Positions 47,702 to 58,987 of a stretch of DNA of 64,000 nucleotides are shown here, piece by piece. The position numbers and the translations under genes are program-made. Position 1 is the first letter of the stretch. Every line of letters starts with the position of its first letter. Source of the DNA: Monosporascus cannonballus (taxonomy: Eukaryota; Ascomycota; Sordariomycetes; Xylariales); the NCBI GenBank assembly GCA_004154925.1, contig QJNS01000255.1:46252-110251 (forward strand), written 5' to 3'. Below the pieces are notes generated by a model. The model ran no database searches and was not told the origin of the DNA. It saw nothing but the letters and a program-made list of their open reading frames with translations.

Positions 47702-48479
47702 GCCAATTGACCCCTTTAGAAGACAAGCCAAGTGTGGAAATTAGCCAAGGGCTATCATCAACATAGGGGAGACGGGTTGAACAGAAAGATCGAACGAATC
47801 AAGATGGCGCTAATACCAAGGAAAAGTATGACATGATGCAAGTTCCCATATCGGCATTTTTAAGCCATCCATGCATGGCGGGGCGCTTTGCATATTTCCA
47901 ATTACTTACTTGTATGCTCGCTGCCCCTCATTTATATTGGAAAACCTGCAGGCCTATCGATAAGTCTCGATAAGATACCCCCGTCGATAAAGGTTACTTC
48001 CCTTGCCACAGGTGGCTCAAGCTTCCTGTCAGTGACCCAGTTGCTGGCTTGCGCACGAAGAGGCTACATATAGTCCATTTCGAGGGCAGGAAGTGGCGTC
48101 CGTGATCATGTGCGTATATGTGCGTATATGTGCAAGCTGCATTAAAGCTTCTCTAATCGATCTGTGTGGAGCGACTTGGTTTTCGCCAACTTGAACTACA
48201 GAGACGGGGGAAGCACTCTCTCTAACGACATCTGCACCTTGCAGCAGACAGAAACCGAACAGCCCATATAGGCGTTCGCGATTTACAATCAACTAAAACA
48301 GTCGTCTATACCTCCCGATAAGAAAGGTTTCGAGGAAATACGTCTGCGGCCACCATACATCCATCAGCGCTCTTTTGCCGATGGATTAAGCGACGGCGAC
48401 TACTAACCAGACAGCCCACATATATATCAGGACGTTCCGTATACACACACACACGTCCCCGCCTTCAACCACGCTCATC
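47702..48479. promoter_or_regulatory. Divergent promoter region between HIS4-like and TAF9-like genes
   Basis: 778 bp separate two start codons facing away from each other. I looked for the amino-acid-control site TGACTCA in this stretch and did not see it. A short direct repeat (gtgcgtatat twice, 48,110-48,129) and a CA run (48,443-48,453) are the only marked sequence features. Confidence 0.5.
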
Positions 48480-49204
48480 ATGGCGACAATGTCACAATCA
48501 CAACCGAACGGAATCCCGTCTACCGCCGGGCCCTCACAACCGTCGCAACCGTCGCAAGGCTCCTCCACAGTCCCCAACACACAGCAAACCACAGCCACGA
48601 TCACATCCTCCACGGCAGCAGCAGCCGCAGCCGCGCAATCACCGGGGCCTGCCCAAGGCAACAACACCGGCGGCACGGCGACGACGACGGCGCCGCGGCC
48701 GCGCGACGCGCGCACGATCGAGCTGCTGCTGACATCGCAGGGCGTGACGTCGTTCGACAGCCGCGTGCCGCTGCTGCTGCTGGACTTCGCGTACCGGCAC
48801 ACGTCCGGGGTGCTGAACGACGCGCTGCACCTGACGACGGACCCGTACGTGTCGCACGCCGGGGCGAGGCCCTCGGGCGCGTCGGGCGCCGCGCCGAGCG
48901 CGCCGAGCGGGTCCGACGCCGCCGTCTCCAGCGCCGCCGTGGGCATCGCCATCGCGGCGCGGCAGGCCTACGCGTTCCGCGGGGGCAACGGCGCGTACGC
49001 GGGCCACGCGGGGGCCGGCGGCGGCGCCGCCTCGCGCGACTGGCTCGCCGACCTCGCGCGCGAGCGCAACCGCGTCGCCCTCCCCCGCGTCCTGCAGCAC
49101 GAGTGGGGCGTCCGCTTGCCCGCCGAGCGCTTCGTGCTCTCGGGCGCCGGCTGGAGCCTGCGCGACCGCTGGGCGGGCGCCGAAGCCGGCTTGGACGATG
49201 GCGA

Positions 49205-49250
<46 letters not shown>

Positions 49251-49433
49251 GGGGATGACGGCGACGATAACGGGGACGGCGACGAGAACGCCATGGAGGG
49301 TCTCGAGCCCACCTCGGGCGGCGCCGCCGGCACCAAGGGGACGACGGGTGGAACGGACGAGGGCGATGGCGGGGGCCTGGACGAGCTGCTGGGCGATGAT
49401 CTGGGTGATGAGGATATGGAGGGCATGGAGTAG
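48480..49433 (+). CDS. TAF9: TAF9-like TFIID/SAGA subunit
   Basis: It is a histone-fold subunit that pairs with TAF6 in TFIID and SAGA in the nucleus. It has one exon and 317 residues. Residues 1-72 are low-complexity (Gln/Ser/Thr/Ala/Pro). The family match starts at [17 protein letters not shown] (73-89), then [20 protein letters not shown] (96-115), the first part of the histone fold. An Ala/Ser/Gly-rich insert (about 123-150) separates it from [13 protein letters not shown]. The conserved TAF9 tail follows: [18 protein letters not shown] and [15 protein letters not shown]. The C-terminus is highly acidic, with an uninterrupted Asp run encoded by (GAC)13 at 49,209-49,247, and ends MEGME. 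The gene is unusually GC-rich (GCG and CGC codons), and shadow frames are open on the other strand. Confidence 0.9.
49209..49247 (+). repeat. (GAC)13 microsatellite inside the TAF9-like gene
   Basis: Thirteen perfect GAC triplets in frame encode polyaspartate in the acidic tail. Length changes in threes would keep the frame, so the tract is likely polymorphic between strains. Confidence 0.9.
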
Positions 49434-50084
49434 TCGCCTAATCAATCTGGGGTGCCTGCGCGGCCGTGCGGTGCCGTCAGCTATGGTCGTGGGTACGGAT
49501 GCAGTCCACGGGGGATTGGAGGTAGCGCTTTGCGATCTGGTTTTTTTGCCTTGGAGGTTGATTTGAAGCGTATGTTAGGGAAGAATACCGGTGTTCTGGC
49601 GATGGGCGTCCTGGTCGAGCAAGAAAAAGTGCTTCACGAGGCGTGCGGAGATGCATACACACATACACGGGCGGGCTCTATAGGCCCTACTCTTATATCG
49701 TATAAGCCACCCTGCCATTCATAATTCGTCCCGTCCCATGAAGAAATTCTACGGCAGGGCGGCATCTTAGTGATTGCCTACTCTGGCATCCGAGGGGCAC
49801 ACATCGCGCAATACACCACGAGTTCGTATGTGCCCGAATAACAAGTGCTCTCTCTATTACAAAAATCCTATGCAATTCTCGAATGAGGTCTAGACCGCGA
49901 TGAAATCGGAAAACCCCGTTATACATGATTTGCGTGATACGATGTGACAAATAACGCCAGCCTCCGGCCCAGCACCGAAGCACCTAAAAACGCCTTACGC
50001 TATGCAACAGTGATGATGCTGCCCGAGGTCTAATTCAAAGCACAAAAGAACCGAAACATATAGAAACGTAAGCTTCTAGATAGG
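49434..50084. other. Intergenic region between convergent TAF9-like and lipin genes
   Basis: 651 bp that must hold both 3' UTRs and terminators. No conserved ORF or repeat was recognised. Confidence 0.5.
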
Positions 50085-52424
50085 TTATTGCGAGGTTCCC
50101 TTCTCCACTTGCAGGCCGCTCATCCCGGAGATGAGCTCGGCGTTGACGTCGTGGCCAGCGACCGTAGGGGGAGAACGGGACGGGTCCTTGGAATCGATGT
50201 CTTGGGGGATCCTGGTCCGGGCCTGCGCGTCTCGGACGTCAGCCCCCGCCCCGTCGGCAAGCTCTTCCTCTTCTTCTTCATCGTCGGCGTCCTCCTCGCC
50301 CTCCATCATCGAGCCGACCATCTGGTCCGCCCCTTCCTCGTATTCCTCGCCATCGCTTGCCTCGGCCTCCTCTTCCTCGTAGTCGTCGCCGCGAGAGATG
50401 TAGCTGTCGCCCATCTCGCCCACTTCTTCGTCTTCATCATCATCCCCTTCATCCTCTTCTTCCTCCTCGTCTTCGCTGGCCGAGAATTCGTCAAGGTCGA
50501 GCGGCATGTCGCGCCAGTACGTGAAGTCGGTGTACTCCTCTCCACCGCCCTTGACGAGCGTGCCGACGGGCGGGAAGTAGTGGTCGACGACCTCACTCAT
50601 GTTGACGTAGCTCAGCTTGAGCTTGTTGAGGCTCAGCAGGTCCAGCGACACCTCGGCGTTGGAGTTGATGGTGAAGATGCGGTTCCGCGGTATGTCGACG
50701 GTGCGGTACGAGATCTGGTCCGTCAGCCGGTTGCCGAACCCGGCGTAGAAGCAGCGGCTGTCGGGCCCGTACAGGTTGCGGATATCACGGAGTGTTGCCA
50801 TCTTGAAGACGTGCGGCTTCCGCAGGTATATCTCGCGCCGCAGGGCGGCCATCGTCCGATCCGGCGACAAGATGGTGGGCCCCTTGGGCAAGCGGTAGCC
50901 GTCCTGGACAATACCGTTGAGGTAGGCTCGCGTCGTATCAGACTGGCCAACCGAGCGGCTGGTGAGGTACATGATGTTGTAGCCGTTGGCAGCGATGTCG
51001 CTATACAGTTTCGCGACGCCCGCATGGGTCCAGTCGCGCCCGATCATGTTGAGCACATGGCCTAGGGCATCGGATTTCGTAATCGTTCCATCGATATCCG
51101 ATACCACCACCGGCGTGTTGTGTTGCCAGAGGAACATGTTAGCGTGACACGTCGCCCGATTGACGGTAAAGCTCATCGAGTTCTCCCCAGGCTTCAGACG
51201 CAAGTCCTTCAGCTGGTCGCTAGTCAGCCGAAGGGTCTTGGCGTAGTTTCGGTTGGGATCGCCGGCCGTAGTAGACGAGCCGGGGGTGGTCGGCGGAGTT
51301 TGTATGTTCATCTGACCAACGTCGGACTCCGTCCTCCTGTGGGATGACTCCCGTGTTGATGACGCCGAATCGTCACTATGGTAGCCAGGATCGGATGCGG
51401 CGTCCATGGGCATCGTCGTCGACGGCCGAAGAGAGTTGACCGTCTTCTTCATCGCAGCCTCCTTGGCATCCTCGCTGCTGTAGATCCACAGATTACCCTC
51501 TTCATCCATACCAAAGAGCGCACCAATATCGTAGTCGCCGCGAAGCTCCTCCGCCAGGATCTTGCGGGCTATGATCTCTGCACGAATAGCGTCTTCTTCG
51601 CTGCTCTTGAAACCAGTCATATCCAGCATCAGGTCGCCCGTAGCGGTTACATGGCTGGGGATATTCACGGCGGACAGCTCCTTGGACAGTGCCATGGCTC
51701 GCTCGACGGCCTCGCTGGGAGCCAGGGGCGGCGGACTACGCGACCTCTGGGAATCTCCTCGGCTATCTGGCTCCTGGGTGTCTTCACTGTATTCGTCGGC
51801 CATGGAGCGGGGCGTGGGATGAAGCCGGGCGTTTGAGGGTAAGACCTCTTCGCTCGAGGCATGTTTATTGGAGTCGTGCCAGCCTCGCGAGCTGGGTCGT
51901 CTGGCCGTCAGCTCGGGCGACGTCGCAAGGGGCGGTAACACGTTCGGGCGAGAGAGATGAGAGGAAGAAGGGACGATTGTAGATGCCGGACGAAGCTGGG
52001 GGGACGATTTCGGTTTGCCAGTCTCGGCGTCTAACTCAAGGAAGTCTGGTTCCTGAAGCCCACCGGCGCTGTTGGATCGATCGCGCTCAGGGGCGAGGGG
52101 CGGACTGGAAGCGGGGGAGGCGATCGGAGACGTCTGAAGACTCTGCGGGATCGTGTCGGAGGTTTCGAAGACGAAGAAGGCCTCGCCTCCCTCGCCGAGC
52201 TTCATCGCATAGTCTTGTTTAATTCCGTTTACTCTGAATTCTACCTTTTTCTCGTAGGGCCGCAAGAGCGAGAACTTCCCGAAGCGAACGTGAAAGGGGG
52301 AGCAAGCCAGAGTCCCATCCCCTTGCTCGACGACTATCACATCGATAGCACCGCTGAGGGTTGCAGGGTTTAGCGAATTCCATGCCGTAGAGACAGAATC
52401 GCTAATGTTTCTAACGTATTGCAT
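50085..52424 (-). CDS. PAH1: Lipin-type phosphatidate phosphatase (PAH1/Ned1 family)
   Basis: It is a Mg2+-dependent enzyme converting phosphatidate to diacylglycerol at the ER/nuclear membrane, controlling lipid synthesis and nuclear shape. One exon, 779 residues. The start is ATG at 52,424 (MQYVRNISDSVSTAWNSLNP, the classic lipin amphipathic start). The frame upstream opens only from a TTG. The N-lipin domain covers about 1-95, ending GEGGEAFFVFET with the conserved glycine. A long Ser/Pro-rich disordered region follows, probably phosphorylated. The catalytic LNS2 domain starts near 415. Its HAD motif DIDGT has Asp443 and Asp445 (51,084-51,098), with NIMYLTSRSVGQSDTTR downstream. The C-terminus (about 660-740) is strongly acidic. 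All key residues are present. Confidence 0.96.
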   Translation of the reverse strand: MQYVRNISDSVSTAWNSLNPATLSGAIDVIVVEQGDGTLACSPFHVRFGKFSLLRPYEKKVEFRVNGIKQDYAMKLGEGGEAFFVFETSDTIPQSLQTSPIASPASSPPLAPERDRSNSAGGLQEPDFLELDAETGKPKSSPQLRPASTIVPSSSHLSRPNVLPPLATSPELTARRPSSRGWHDSNKHASSEEVLPSNARLHPTPRSMADEYSEDTQEPDSRGDSQRSRSPPPLAPSEAVERAMALSKELSAVNIPSHVTATGDLMLDMTGFKSSEEDAIRAEIIARKILAEELRGDYDIGALFGMDEEGNLWIYSSEDAKEAAMKKTVNSLRPSTTMPMDAASDPGYHSDDSASSTRESSHRRTESDVGQMNIQTPPTTPGSSTTAGDPNRNYAKTLRLTSDQLKDLRLKPGENSMSFTVNRATCHANMFLWQHNTPVVVSDIDGTITKSDALGHVLNMIGRDWTHAGVAKLYSDIAANGYNIMYLTSRSVGQSDTTRAYLNGIVQDGYRLPKGPTILSPDRTMAALRREIYLRKPHVFKMATLRDIRNLYGPDSRCFYAGFGNRLTDQISYRTVDIPRNRIFTINSNAEVSLDLLSLNKLKLSYVNMSEVVDHYFPPVGTLVKGGGEEYTDFTYWRDMPLDLDEFSASEDEEEEEDEGDDDEDEEVGEMGDSYISRGDDYEEEEAEASDGEEYEEGADQMVGSMMEGEEDADDEEEEEELADGAGADVRDAQARTRIPQDIDSKDPSRSPPTVAGHDVNAELISGMSGLQVEKGTSQ

Positions 52425-55313
52425 GGTGAGCGGTAGGAGGGCTTGGCCGCGAGACTCAAGGGTTCCGTCAATCCTCAATCATTAATCCTCAGTGAGGGGA
52501 CGAGGATTCATTCATAAACACCCAACCTGGGGGCAGACTAAGGTAGGTAATCTGCAATCGATCTAGTAGTTGGACCTGGTTGGGTGGAATGTCGGATGGG
52601 AAAGTTACGTTGTTGGTCAGCTGCGTGACCTGACAGTTCTATCCGGTTTGCGACTCCAACAACCAGTTTAGTCAAACACCTATCTTGAAGACAAAGACGA
52701 GGCGAGGCAGAGACTTGCGATGGTACGTTGCCAAACAAAATGGTCAGTCTATGGAATTCTAATTATTATGGGAAACTCGCTGTTCGTGCGATATTAAAAT
52801 AAGAAAGTACGAAGAAGTAAGTAGCGAGCGAGTCAGCTGGGATAGGAGGGAGTGGGAGCCTTATAGACAATGGAATGGTAGGTAGGTAGACGGGAGGGAT
52901 TGTACAAGGGCAAGTCTGAATGGGACAAGGCCAGGGTGGATTTCTTGATATGACGAGGAGGTACCTTGAGTCTTGGATTACATACATATCGACCTAGGTA
53001 GGTTACATAAGTAGTAGCTACAGTAGCGTTTTATGTGACGGCGACCCGGTTGCTCGGACCACAACTTCTTAAAATTCCTGGTCCGCTGCTGGAATTCGGC
53101 ATCTAAAAGTCGACATACATACGGTACATAATACTTACCTACAATAACCTACTGGGTAGGTAGGCATACTATTATCCCATTGAGTTTCAACCCTCCAATA
53201 AACCAGACGGCCCTTAGCGGGAGTTGCCTTAAACATCGGGGCTGAAGCAGTTTTGTTCTATGTAGTGTATCGGCACCATGCATACAATGCACCTACACTC
53301 CGTCGCTCTTCGCTCTGGTACCTCTGGAACATACGGAGGACTCCGTCTCCGTCTATATTCATATTCTCTCACCTTTAGATACATCATCAAGGCATGGCCT
53401 CAACTCGCAGCTCGGTAACCTTCCATAAATCGTCAGCTGCCAAAGGGAAGGATCTAAATATCCCTGCATCCCGGCGGAGAAAAAAGAAGGTCAAGCGTCA
53501 TTTGACGCGTGTAGGCCGGGAGCTGAGAAGTGTCACTGTGGGGGCCACAGATCGCGGGCTACCGAGGCACCTGCAGGTGACCATTTTTCAGCCGCCTTAA
53601 AGCGCGTCGCTTGGCAGGTCGGGAGTCGGAATTGTGATAGCTCCTGGCGAACCACATAACCATATATTTGCTTGGCAGTACAAGGTTCATTCCCTCTTCG
53701 AGGTTCCCCACCAGCCAATCTAGGATGTTGTAGAATTTTGCTTTGTTTCGAAGCCACTCTATACTAAAGGCCGCCGCTGTCGGTGGGTAGACGAATGCCC
53801 CTGCAGGTAGGTTTCTGAATGAGAGACCCCCCGATATTAACCAAGCCTCTCGAGGCGATATTCAGATGCCGAATCAACATGCATGTGATTGTCCTAACGT
53901 ATAAATTTGCAGCAGCTCTATATTCTCTTTTGTCTCCACGGGATCTTTCAAGTTGCCCCTTTATCTCATCTAGTGGTGGCTTCCACCCGTACCTCGGCAT
54001 CTATATTCATAACCTGTGTCACAGCATAGACATCGCGTCTCTGGTCACCCAGGTGTCTTGATCTGCTTGTCTGGGTACTTCTGACATGAGGGCAGGTCCC
54101 TCAACCTGTGATTTAATACGGTCCTCGAGGAACAGCTACTATTCGTATATGGGGAAGCCTCTTCGTACGGCGTGGGTTGGTCTACAGATGCCTACCTACA
54201 ATGCTCCCAAGAAAGTATACCTGGAGGTCGTAGTGATCTGGTGCCACATACCTATATCCTGCTGGTTTTGATATACAATAGAATACGGTAATGGCGTTGA
54301 ATAACCTGTTCAAAGCTACCTAACATCGCCCCAGCTGGAGAGAGAGGCAACTCCTATACATTCCTTACGTTGAAGTCTCTGCTAAAAGGGCAATACCCCA
54401 TAACTCTCCACGAGGAATGACAGCTTCAAGGCGGGGTTACCAAGCTTGTTGCCGGTGTCGGTAGTATCAAAGGCAGTTTCGGTTCGATTGGACGGCACTT
54501 CTCTGCGTCGCTAAATGTGGCTGCTACTGCAGTGCATGGGGATGTCTATGTTAGGGCTTCACCATAGTATGCCCAAGGAGTCCGGCAAGAGTTTAAAGTC
54601 ACGGCTTATACTTGCTTCAAACTACCTAGGTACTGTAAGGTGCACATAGACTTTATGTACCTACACTCAAACACCGACAGGTCATATATGCATAGACCTA
54701 TTCTCGCGCAACACAATTACAGTTGCCCGTTTGTTATTGGCAACGAAGAATGGAAGGCGGACCTTGAGGAATGATGATATGGGATTTCGACATGCCATCA
54801 TATTCGGAGAGGTGGCTCGGACTCTGTGACCAGCCGCCAGTAACGGGCATAGCAGCTGTGACCAATTGCTACGCTAGACCCCGACCGGTCTTTCCAGGCT
54901 ATCAAGCTACGACGATTGTGTACGCGCAATCAGTTACCTGCCACTGGCAAAAGTAGCGGTTGACGTGTATTCAGTAATCAACTTGAAGTTACCAGACAAT
55001 CAATCAACATCCAACAGCTAGCTTGATGTCTGGCGAAAATGCATTTGGCCGCCAGCCTTCGTCGTTTCCTTTGAAAACTGCAACCCGATTATTTTGTTAA
55101 CTGCCGCAGATGCCCGATGACTTCCATTCCCGTGAATGGATGCCCCCAAAGTCATCTCTCCCCCACAGCCCTCCCCTCTAGTCACTTTCTTGTATTTCCA
55201 TATCTCTCACATTTTTTTTTCTTTTTCTTTGTTGATATAGTAAAACCAGACTGAAACCTGTCCGCCCATCCCCCCCACCCGCTCCTTCGGCTTACTATCC
55301 TGATCGCGGCGAT
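52425..55313. other. Long intergenic region without recognised gene
   Basis: 2.9 kb of normal GC content with many short cctaggtaggt-like words (for example 52,870-53,010 and 53,120-53,170). The only ATG-started frame of note is 53,394-53,600 (68 codons, Lys/Arg-rich), with no family likeness. From about 55,130 to 55,300 there is a pyrimidine-rich stretch (long T/C runs) typical of a fungal promoter and 5' UTR for the following gene. No RNA gene was recognised. Confidence 0.5.
55130..55300 (+). promoter_or_regulatory. CT-rich promoter/leader of the fibronectin-III gene
   Basis: Runs such as ccctcccctctagtcac, ttttttttctttttctttg and ccccccaccc end just before the ATG at 55,314. Pyrimidine tracts directly upstream of the start are common in highly transcribed filamentous fungal genes. 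Confidence 0.45.
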
Positions 55314-58300
55314 ATGTTATGGACGACTCCGTGGCCACCATCGTCTGTAGTCCCTACGATTCTGGTCATCTGCGCTGTTCTCGCCTGGTGGTGTACTGAG
55401 CCCAAGTCGGTTCATCTGAATTTGATCGTCTTGATCGGATGCTTGTTGTTCTACTGGGCTATCGCGCCTGAGCTCGCCCAAGAGACTCCTGTTTGGCTCT
55501 ATCAGAACAGCATAACCCTTGCTACCCTACTCCGTCTCGACGTTCTGGTGCTGTATCATGCGAATATGCTTGTCACGGGTGCTGCAGTTCTTTGGTATGT
55601 CTAGTAGTCTCATTGGTCATTTCCTATCCTCTGCGCCGTCTTCTATCTTTTACCTCTCGCTTTGTAATCACTATCGCGCAGCCATGTACATTCGCGTGCC
55701 ACGTGACATCGACTTGCTAACACTAATATTTTAAGGTTGGCTCACCGGGCCTGGCAGACGCTTTGGAAGCCTGTCCCTGAGCTTATAGGCATTCTCGGTG
55801 TCGATGTCCCCGACCCACCCGACGTTTCTCTCGCGGGAATCCGCGCGGATGCTGCTACTCTTAACTGGACACGACCTCACCCGAACCGCCCCGTGGCAAA
55901 ATTCTTGATACAGGTGAACGGCGTTAATGGTGAGTGGGATACCCTGGTTGGTTGTAACGGGCCGAGGCGTGGGGATTGACCTTTTTGCCGTGCGCAGTGG
56001 GTGAATCCGCAAACCAGGAAACGGCCATTACCGTGACTGGTCTGAAGCCGAATCACTTCTACAACGTTCGGGTCATTGCTGTGGGGTACAACAACTTCCA
56101 GGCCGGTAGTCGCGTTATACGCCTGCGGACCTTCGCAAGAGATGGTCGACCCCAGCTTGGAGACGGTCGCCTCCCTTCGAATTTCGTCCCTGAAGAGCAA
56201 CAACAGGGCATGGCGACAGATCGTGTCGATGAGGATGGAGTCTCGCGGAGCCCAGCCGCCGGCGTCGAGGCTATTTCTGTATCTGAGATCACTACCCCCA
56301 TTGCGCGCGAGCCGAGCATCTCGAGTGGCCCTAGACGGAATACCTTAACGCGCAAGCATTCGCCATCTACGACGAGTATGGATCAGTCGGTGAAAGATAC
56401 ACTGAGTAACTTTTCAGGTGCGTCATTGCAGGAACTGGGAGAGAAGTTTCAGAACATTCGGCGAGAGATCGACGAGACGCAGGCACAAATTGCCAAGGAC
56501 GAGGCGGAACACAAGCAGATCATCGATGAACTCGCTGAAGAGAAAAAGCTGAAGAGACGCCTGCAGAAAGAGAAGGATGATACGACCGAGAAGCTGAAGA
56601 GAGAGTTGGGTTCGACCGATAGGGCCATGAGAAGCGCGCAGCAGCGGAAAACCCAGAAGGAGAAGTTACTACGCGAAAGGCAAAACGAAAGGACCAAGTT
56701 GGAGGATGACATGGCGAAGTGGGAAAAGGACATTGCGTCCATGCAGAAGCGGCAAGCTTGTTTCGAGAAGGAGAAGAGAGCGCTACAGGAGAATACCGAT
56801 GCCCAGGCCGAGGAGCTCCGCGCCGAGATTGCGCTTTTGCAAGCCAGCTGTGCCCAGGAAGAGGCGGAATTGAAAGAAAAAAGTAAGGTGTTGAAGGAAG
56901 CCGAGGAGCAGCGTAAGAAGCTCCCGGGAGGGGAAGAAAGCGAAGAATGGCGAGAGTCGGAGCACCAACTCAGAAGGGATTGGGACATACGTGCCAGAGA
57001 CCTCCAGAGGCGTTTATTCGCTTCTACTAGGAAGCTACGGATGGTCAACGACTACGAGCAAGTTCTACAGGCCCAACTCGCCGCAGCTCATCAATCTGGT
57101 CTTCCCTTCATGTATAACGAAGCCAACACATCCGCAGTCGAGGTTGATCCAGCGGCGCAAAACCAGATAAAGCGCCGAAGTCGAAACAGTAGTTCGCTCT
57201 CTAACGTGATGATACCCTCGCCTGCCACGACCTACTCAGCCGTAGATCGTGGTTATTCGGTCCCCACCGGTTTTGGCGCATCCAGAGCGCCCACTATCCC
57301 GCCCGGATTTGCCCCGGGTCCGTTCATGGACCACGCGGCCGACTTCTCGGGCCCCGCCGATGATGACGGCCTGCGCGCTCTCACTGCTGGTGCGCCGCTC
57401 AGCCCCACTGCCACGTCGTTATTACCAGCCGGCATGCTTGAGGACCTTCTAGACGATGACGAGCCCTCTAGTCCCGAGCCACGACGACCTCGACACTGCA
57501 CATTTGGGCAAGAAATCTTCCCCGAGAATGATCCTCAGTCTCCCGTGTCTTCGGGAAGGTCCATCAGTATCATGTCTAGTCCGCATGGGTCTGCTCATCA
57601 TCTACCGTTCCCTCCATTTTCCGGCGAGAATAATGAGCGCCGACCACTCAAGGGGCCCCGAGGCGAATTCGGCCCTGCTTCGTCGCCACTTGCACAGCCA
57701 ACCCAGTCGAGCAGTCGACGGACGTTTCTTCCTTGGCTTCACCGGGGGCCGAAGCCAGCCGATGAACCCCCAGCCCTGGGGACTCTAAAGCCCGCCCAGA
57801 GCAACTCATTTCCACGTCAGACGGGGGAGTTGGAAACGAACCCTAGTAAGCGGCGAATTAGTCTTTCGACCAGCTGGAGTATGTTCCACCGCGGCCCGGC
57901 CGCTCCTCCTGCACCGGATACAATATTTGCCAGCCCCGGCAGTAATCGCTTCCCCTTTGGTATGAACAAGAACGGGAGCGGCATTCTGTCCGAACTTGAA
58001 CCAAGCAGCCCTAGACCGCCATCTATCGCTTCGTCCGAGATACGGCCCTCGACCGATAGTGGGTCCATATGGGCGAGAATGCCACAGCCCAGTAGGATCT
58101 GGTCTTCAGAAGATAACCCGTGGGGTTCGAGAAATCCGTCTAGAAGGCCCTCGATACACGGATCTCCCTCTGCCCTGAAGACGACGCTCGCCGACGCGGA
58201 TGACGAAATCCTCGATGAATCGGAACTCATGCATGCGTCTCCTAGCCAAGTTGGAGTCATTGGTACGAAGCCGTCGGCGGCGAAGAGCCTGAGCCAGCGC

Positions 58301-58987
58301 CTGAATCCGGCCGCACCGAGCTTCATGGGTGGATTCTTCCGTGCCAGACCTGACAAGACGAAAGACGCAAACAAGGACACCAAGGACCAGAAAGACAAAT
58401 CCAAAAGCAAGGGGAAAAACAAGGGGGAGGCTGGGGCTTCTGTGAGCACCGCATCGGAAGCGGCCGTGCAATTGGCAGATGACACACCATCCGAACCCCG
58501 TCAATCACGTGATACCTTCTCCGTGGACACTCCTTCGATGTCGGAATCCCGCGACTCGCTGAACTTGGACCTGGCCTTTTCGAACACGGCCTCGGACTCG
58601 GCAGCTGGTTTGGAACCAAAGGAGGAAGCAAGTGGGCTCAAGAAACTATTACGAAAGGGGAGCTCCTCGAAGTTCAGTCTATCGTCGGTGCGAGGCCTAG
58701 CCGGTAAGAAAGGTCCTGGTAGCGCCACCAACTCGGACAGAAACATGTCGAACGACCGAACCAGTTTCGACGAGTTCGCCGAAGACATGCTTGGACGAAG
58801 CTACGACAGCGTCGCCAGCAGCCCGTCGGTGGGTCCCCTCAGCGGGGCGAAGCCCGCAAAGGAGAAAGGGGTGAATTGGAGTAGATTCACGATGAAGCGG
58901 AAGCCCGGTAAGGAAAAGGAAAGCTTGGATTTGGACAGGAGCCAGAGCTCTCCCGCTGCGACTTCGCCGAATGGTGATGAGAGGTGA
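55314..58987 (+). CDS. Membrane-anchored fibronectin type III / coiled-coil protein
   Basis: The role is unknown; it is likely a fungal membrane scaffold. Exons are 55,314-55,594, 55,736-55,929 and 55,998-58,987. The introns are 141 bp (GTATGT...TTAAG, branch GCTAAC) and 68 bp (GTGAGT...GCGCAG), both keeping frame; the product has 1,154 residues. The N-terminus has hydrophobic segments at about 9-27, 31-52 and 68-96. A fibronectin type III domain follows (about 121-205), including ATLNWTRPHPNRPVAKFLIQ and TVTGLKPNHFYNVRVIAVGY, a standard F-strand. A long coiled coil occupies about 295-525, rich in Glu/Lys/Gln with few breaks. The rest is a Ser/Pro-rich, disordered, basic tail (many RRPS/SPRP-like sites), probably phosphorylated. 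The tail stays in one frame to the TGA at 58,987. I do not know a characterised orthologue. Confidence 0.88.

Noticed and set aside
47702..47731. Ten-codon N-terminal extension of the HIS4-like frame
   Set aside because: The extension opens at TTG, not ATG; the ATG at 47,701 gives the usual family start.
48639..49445. Minus-strand frame of 268 codons opposite the TAF9-like gene
   Set aside because: It is produced by very high GC at third codon positions; it is Arg/Ala/Val-rich, shows no family likeness, and the plus strand has clear TAF9 motifs.
50088..51065. Long plus-strand frame (325 codons) opposite the lipin gene
   Set aside because: It is the mirror of the highly conserved LNS2 domain and acidic tail of lipin; its hydrophobic/valine-rich composition is that of an antisense shadow.
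52425..52478. N-terminal extension of the lipin frame
   Set aside because: It opens at TTG; the ATG at 52,424 gives the conserved MQYVRN lipin start.
53394..53600. Small ATG-started ORF, 68 codons, Lys/Arg-rich
   Set aside because: It has no homologue I recognise and sits in a 2.9-kb intergenic region; frames of this length are expected by chance.
54470..54510. GGTTCGATT resembling a tRNA T-loop
   Set aside because: No matching T-stem, anticodon arm or acceptor stem can be formed around it.
56449..57048. Minus-strand frame of 199 codons, Ser/Phe/Leu-rich, opposite the coiled coil
   Set aside because: It is the reverse of Glu/Lys-rich coiled-coil codons, a common artefact.
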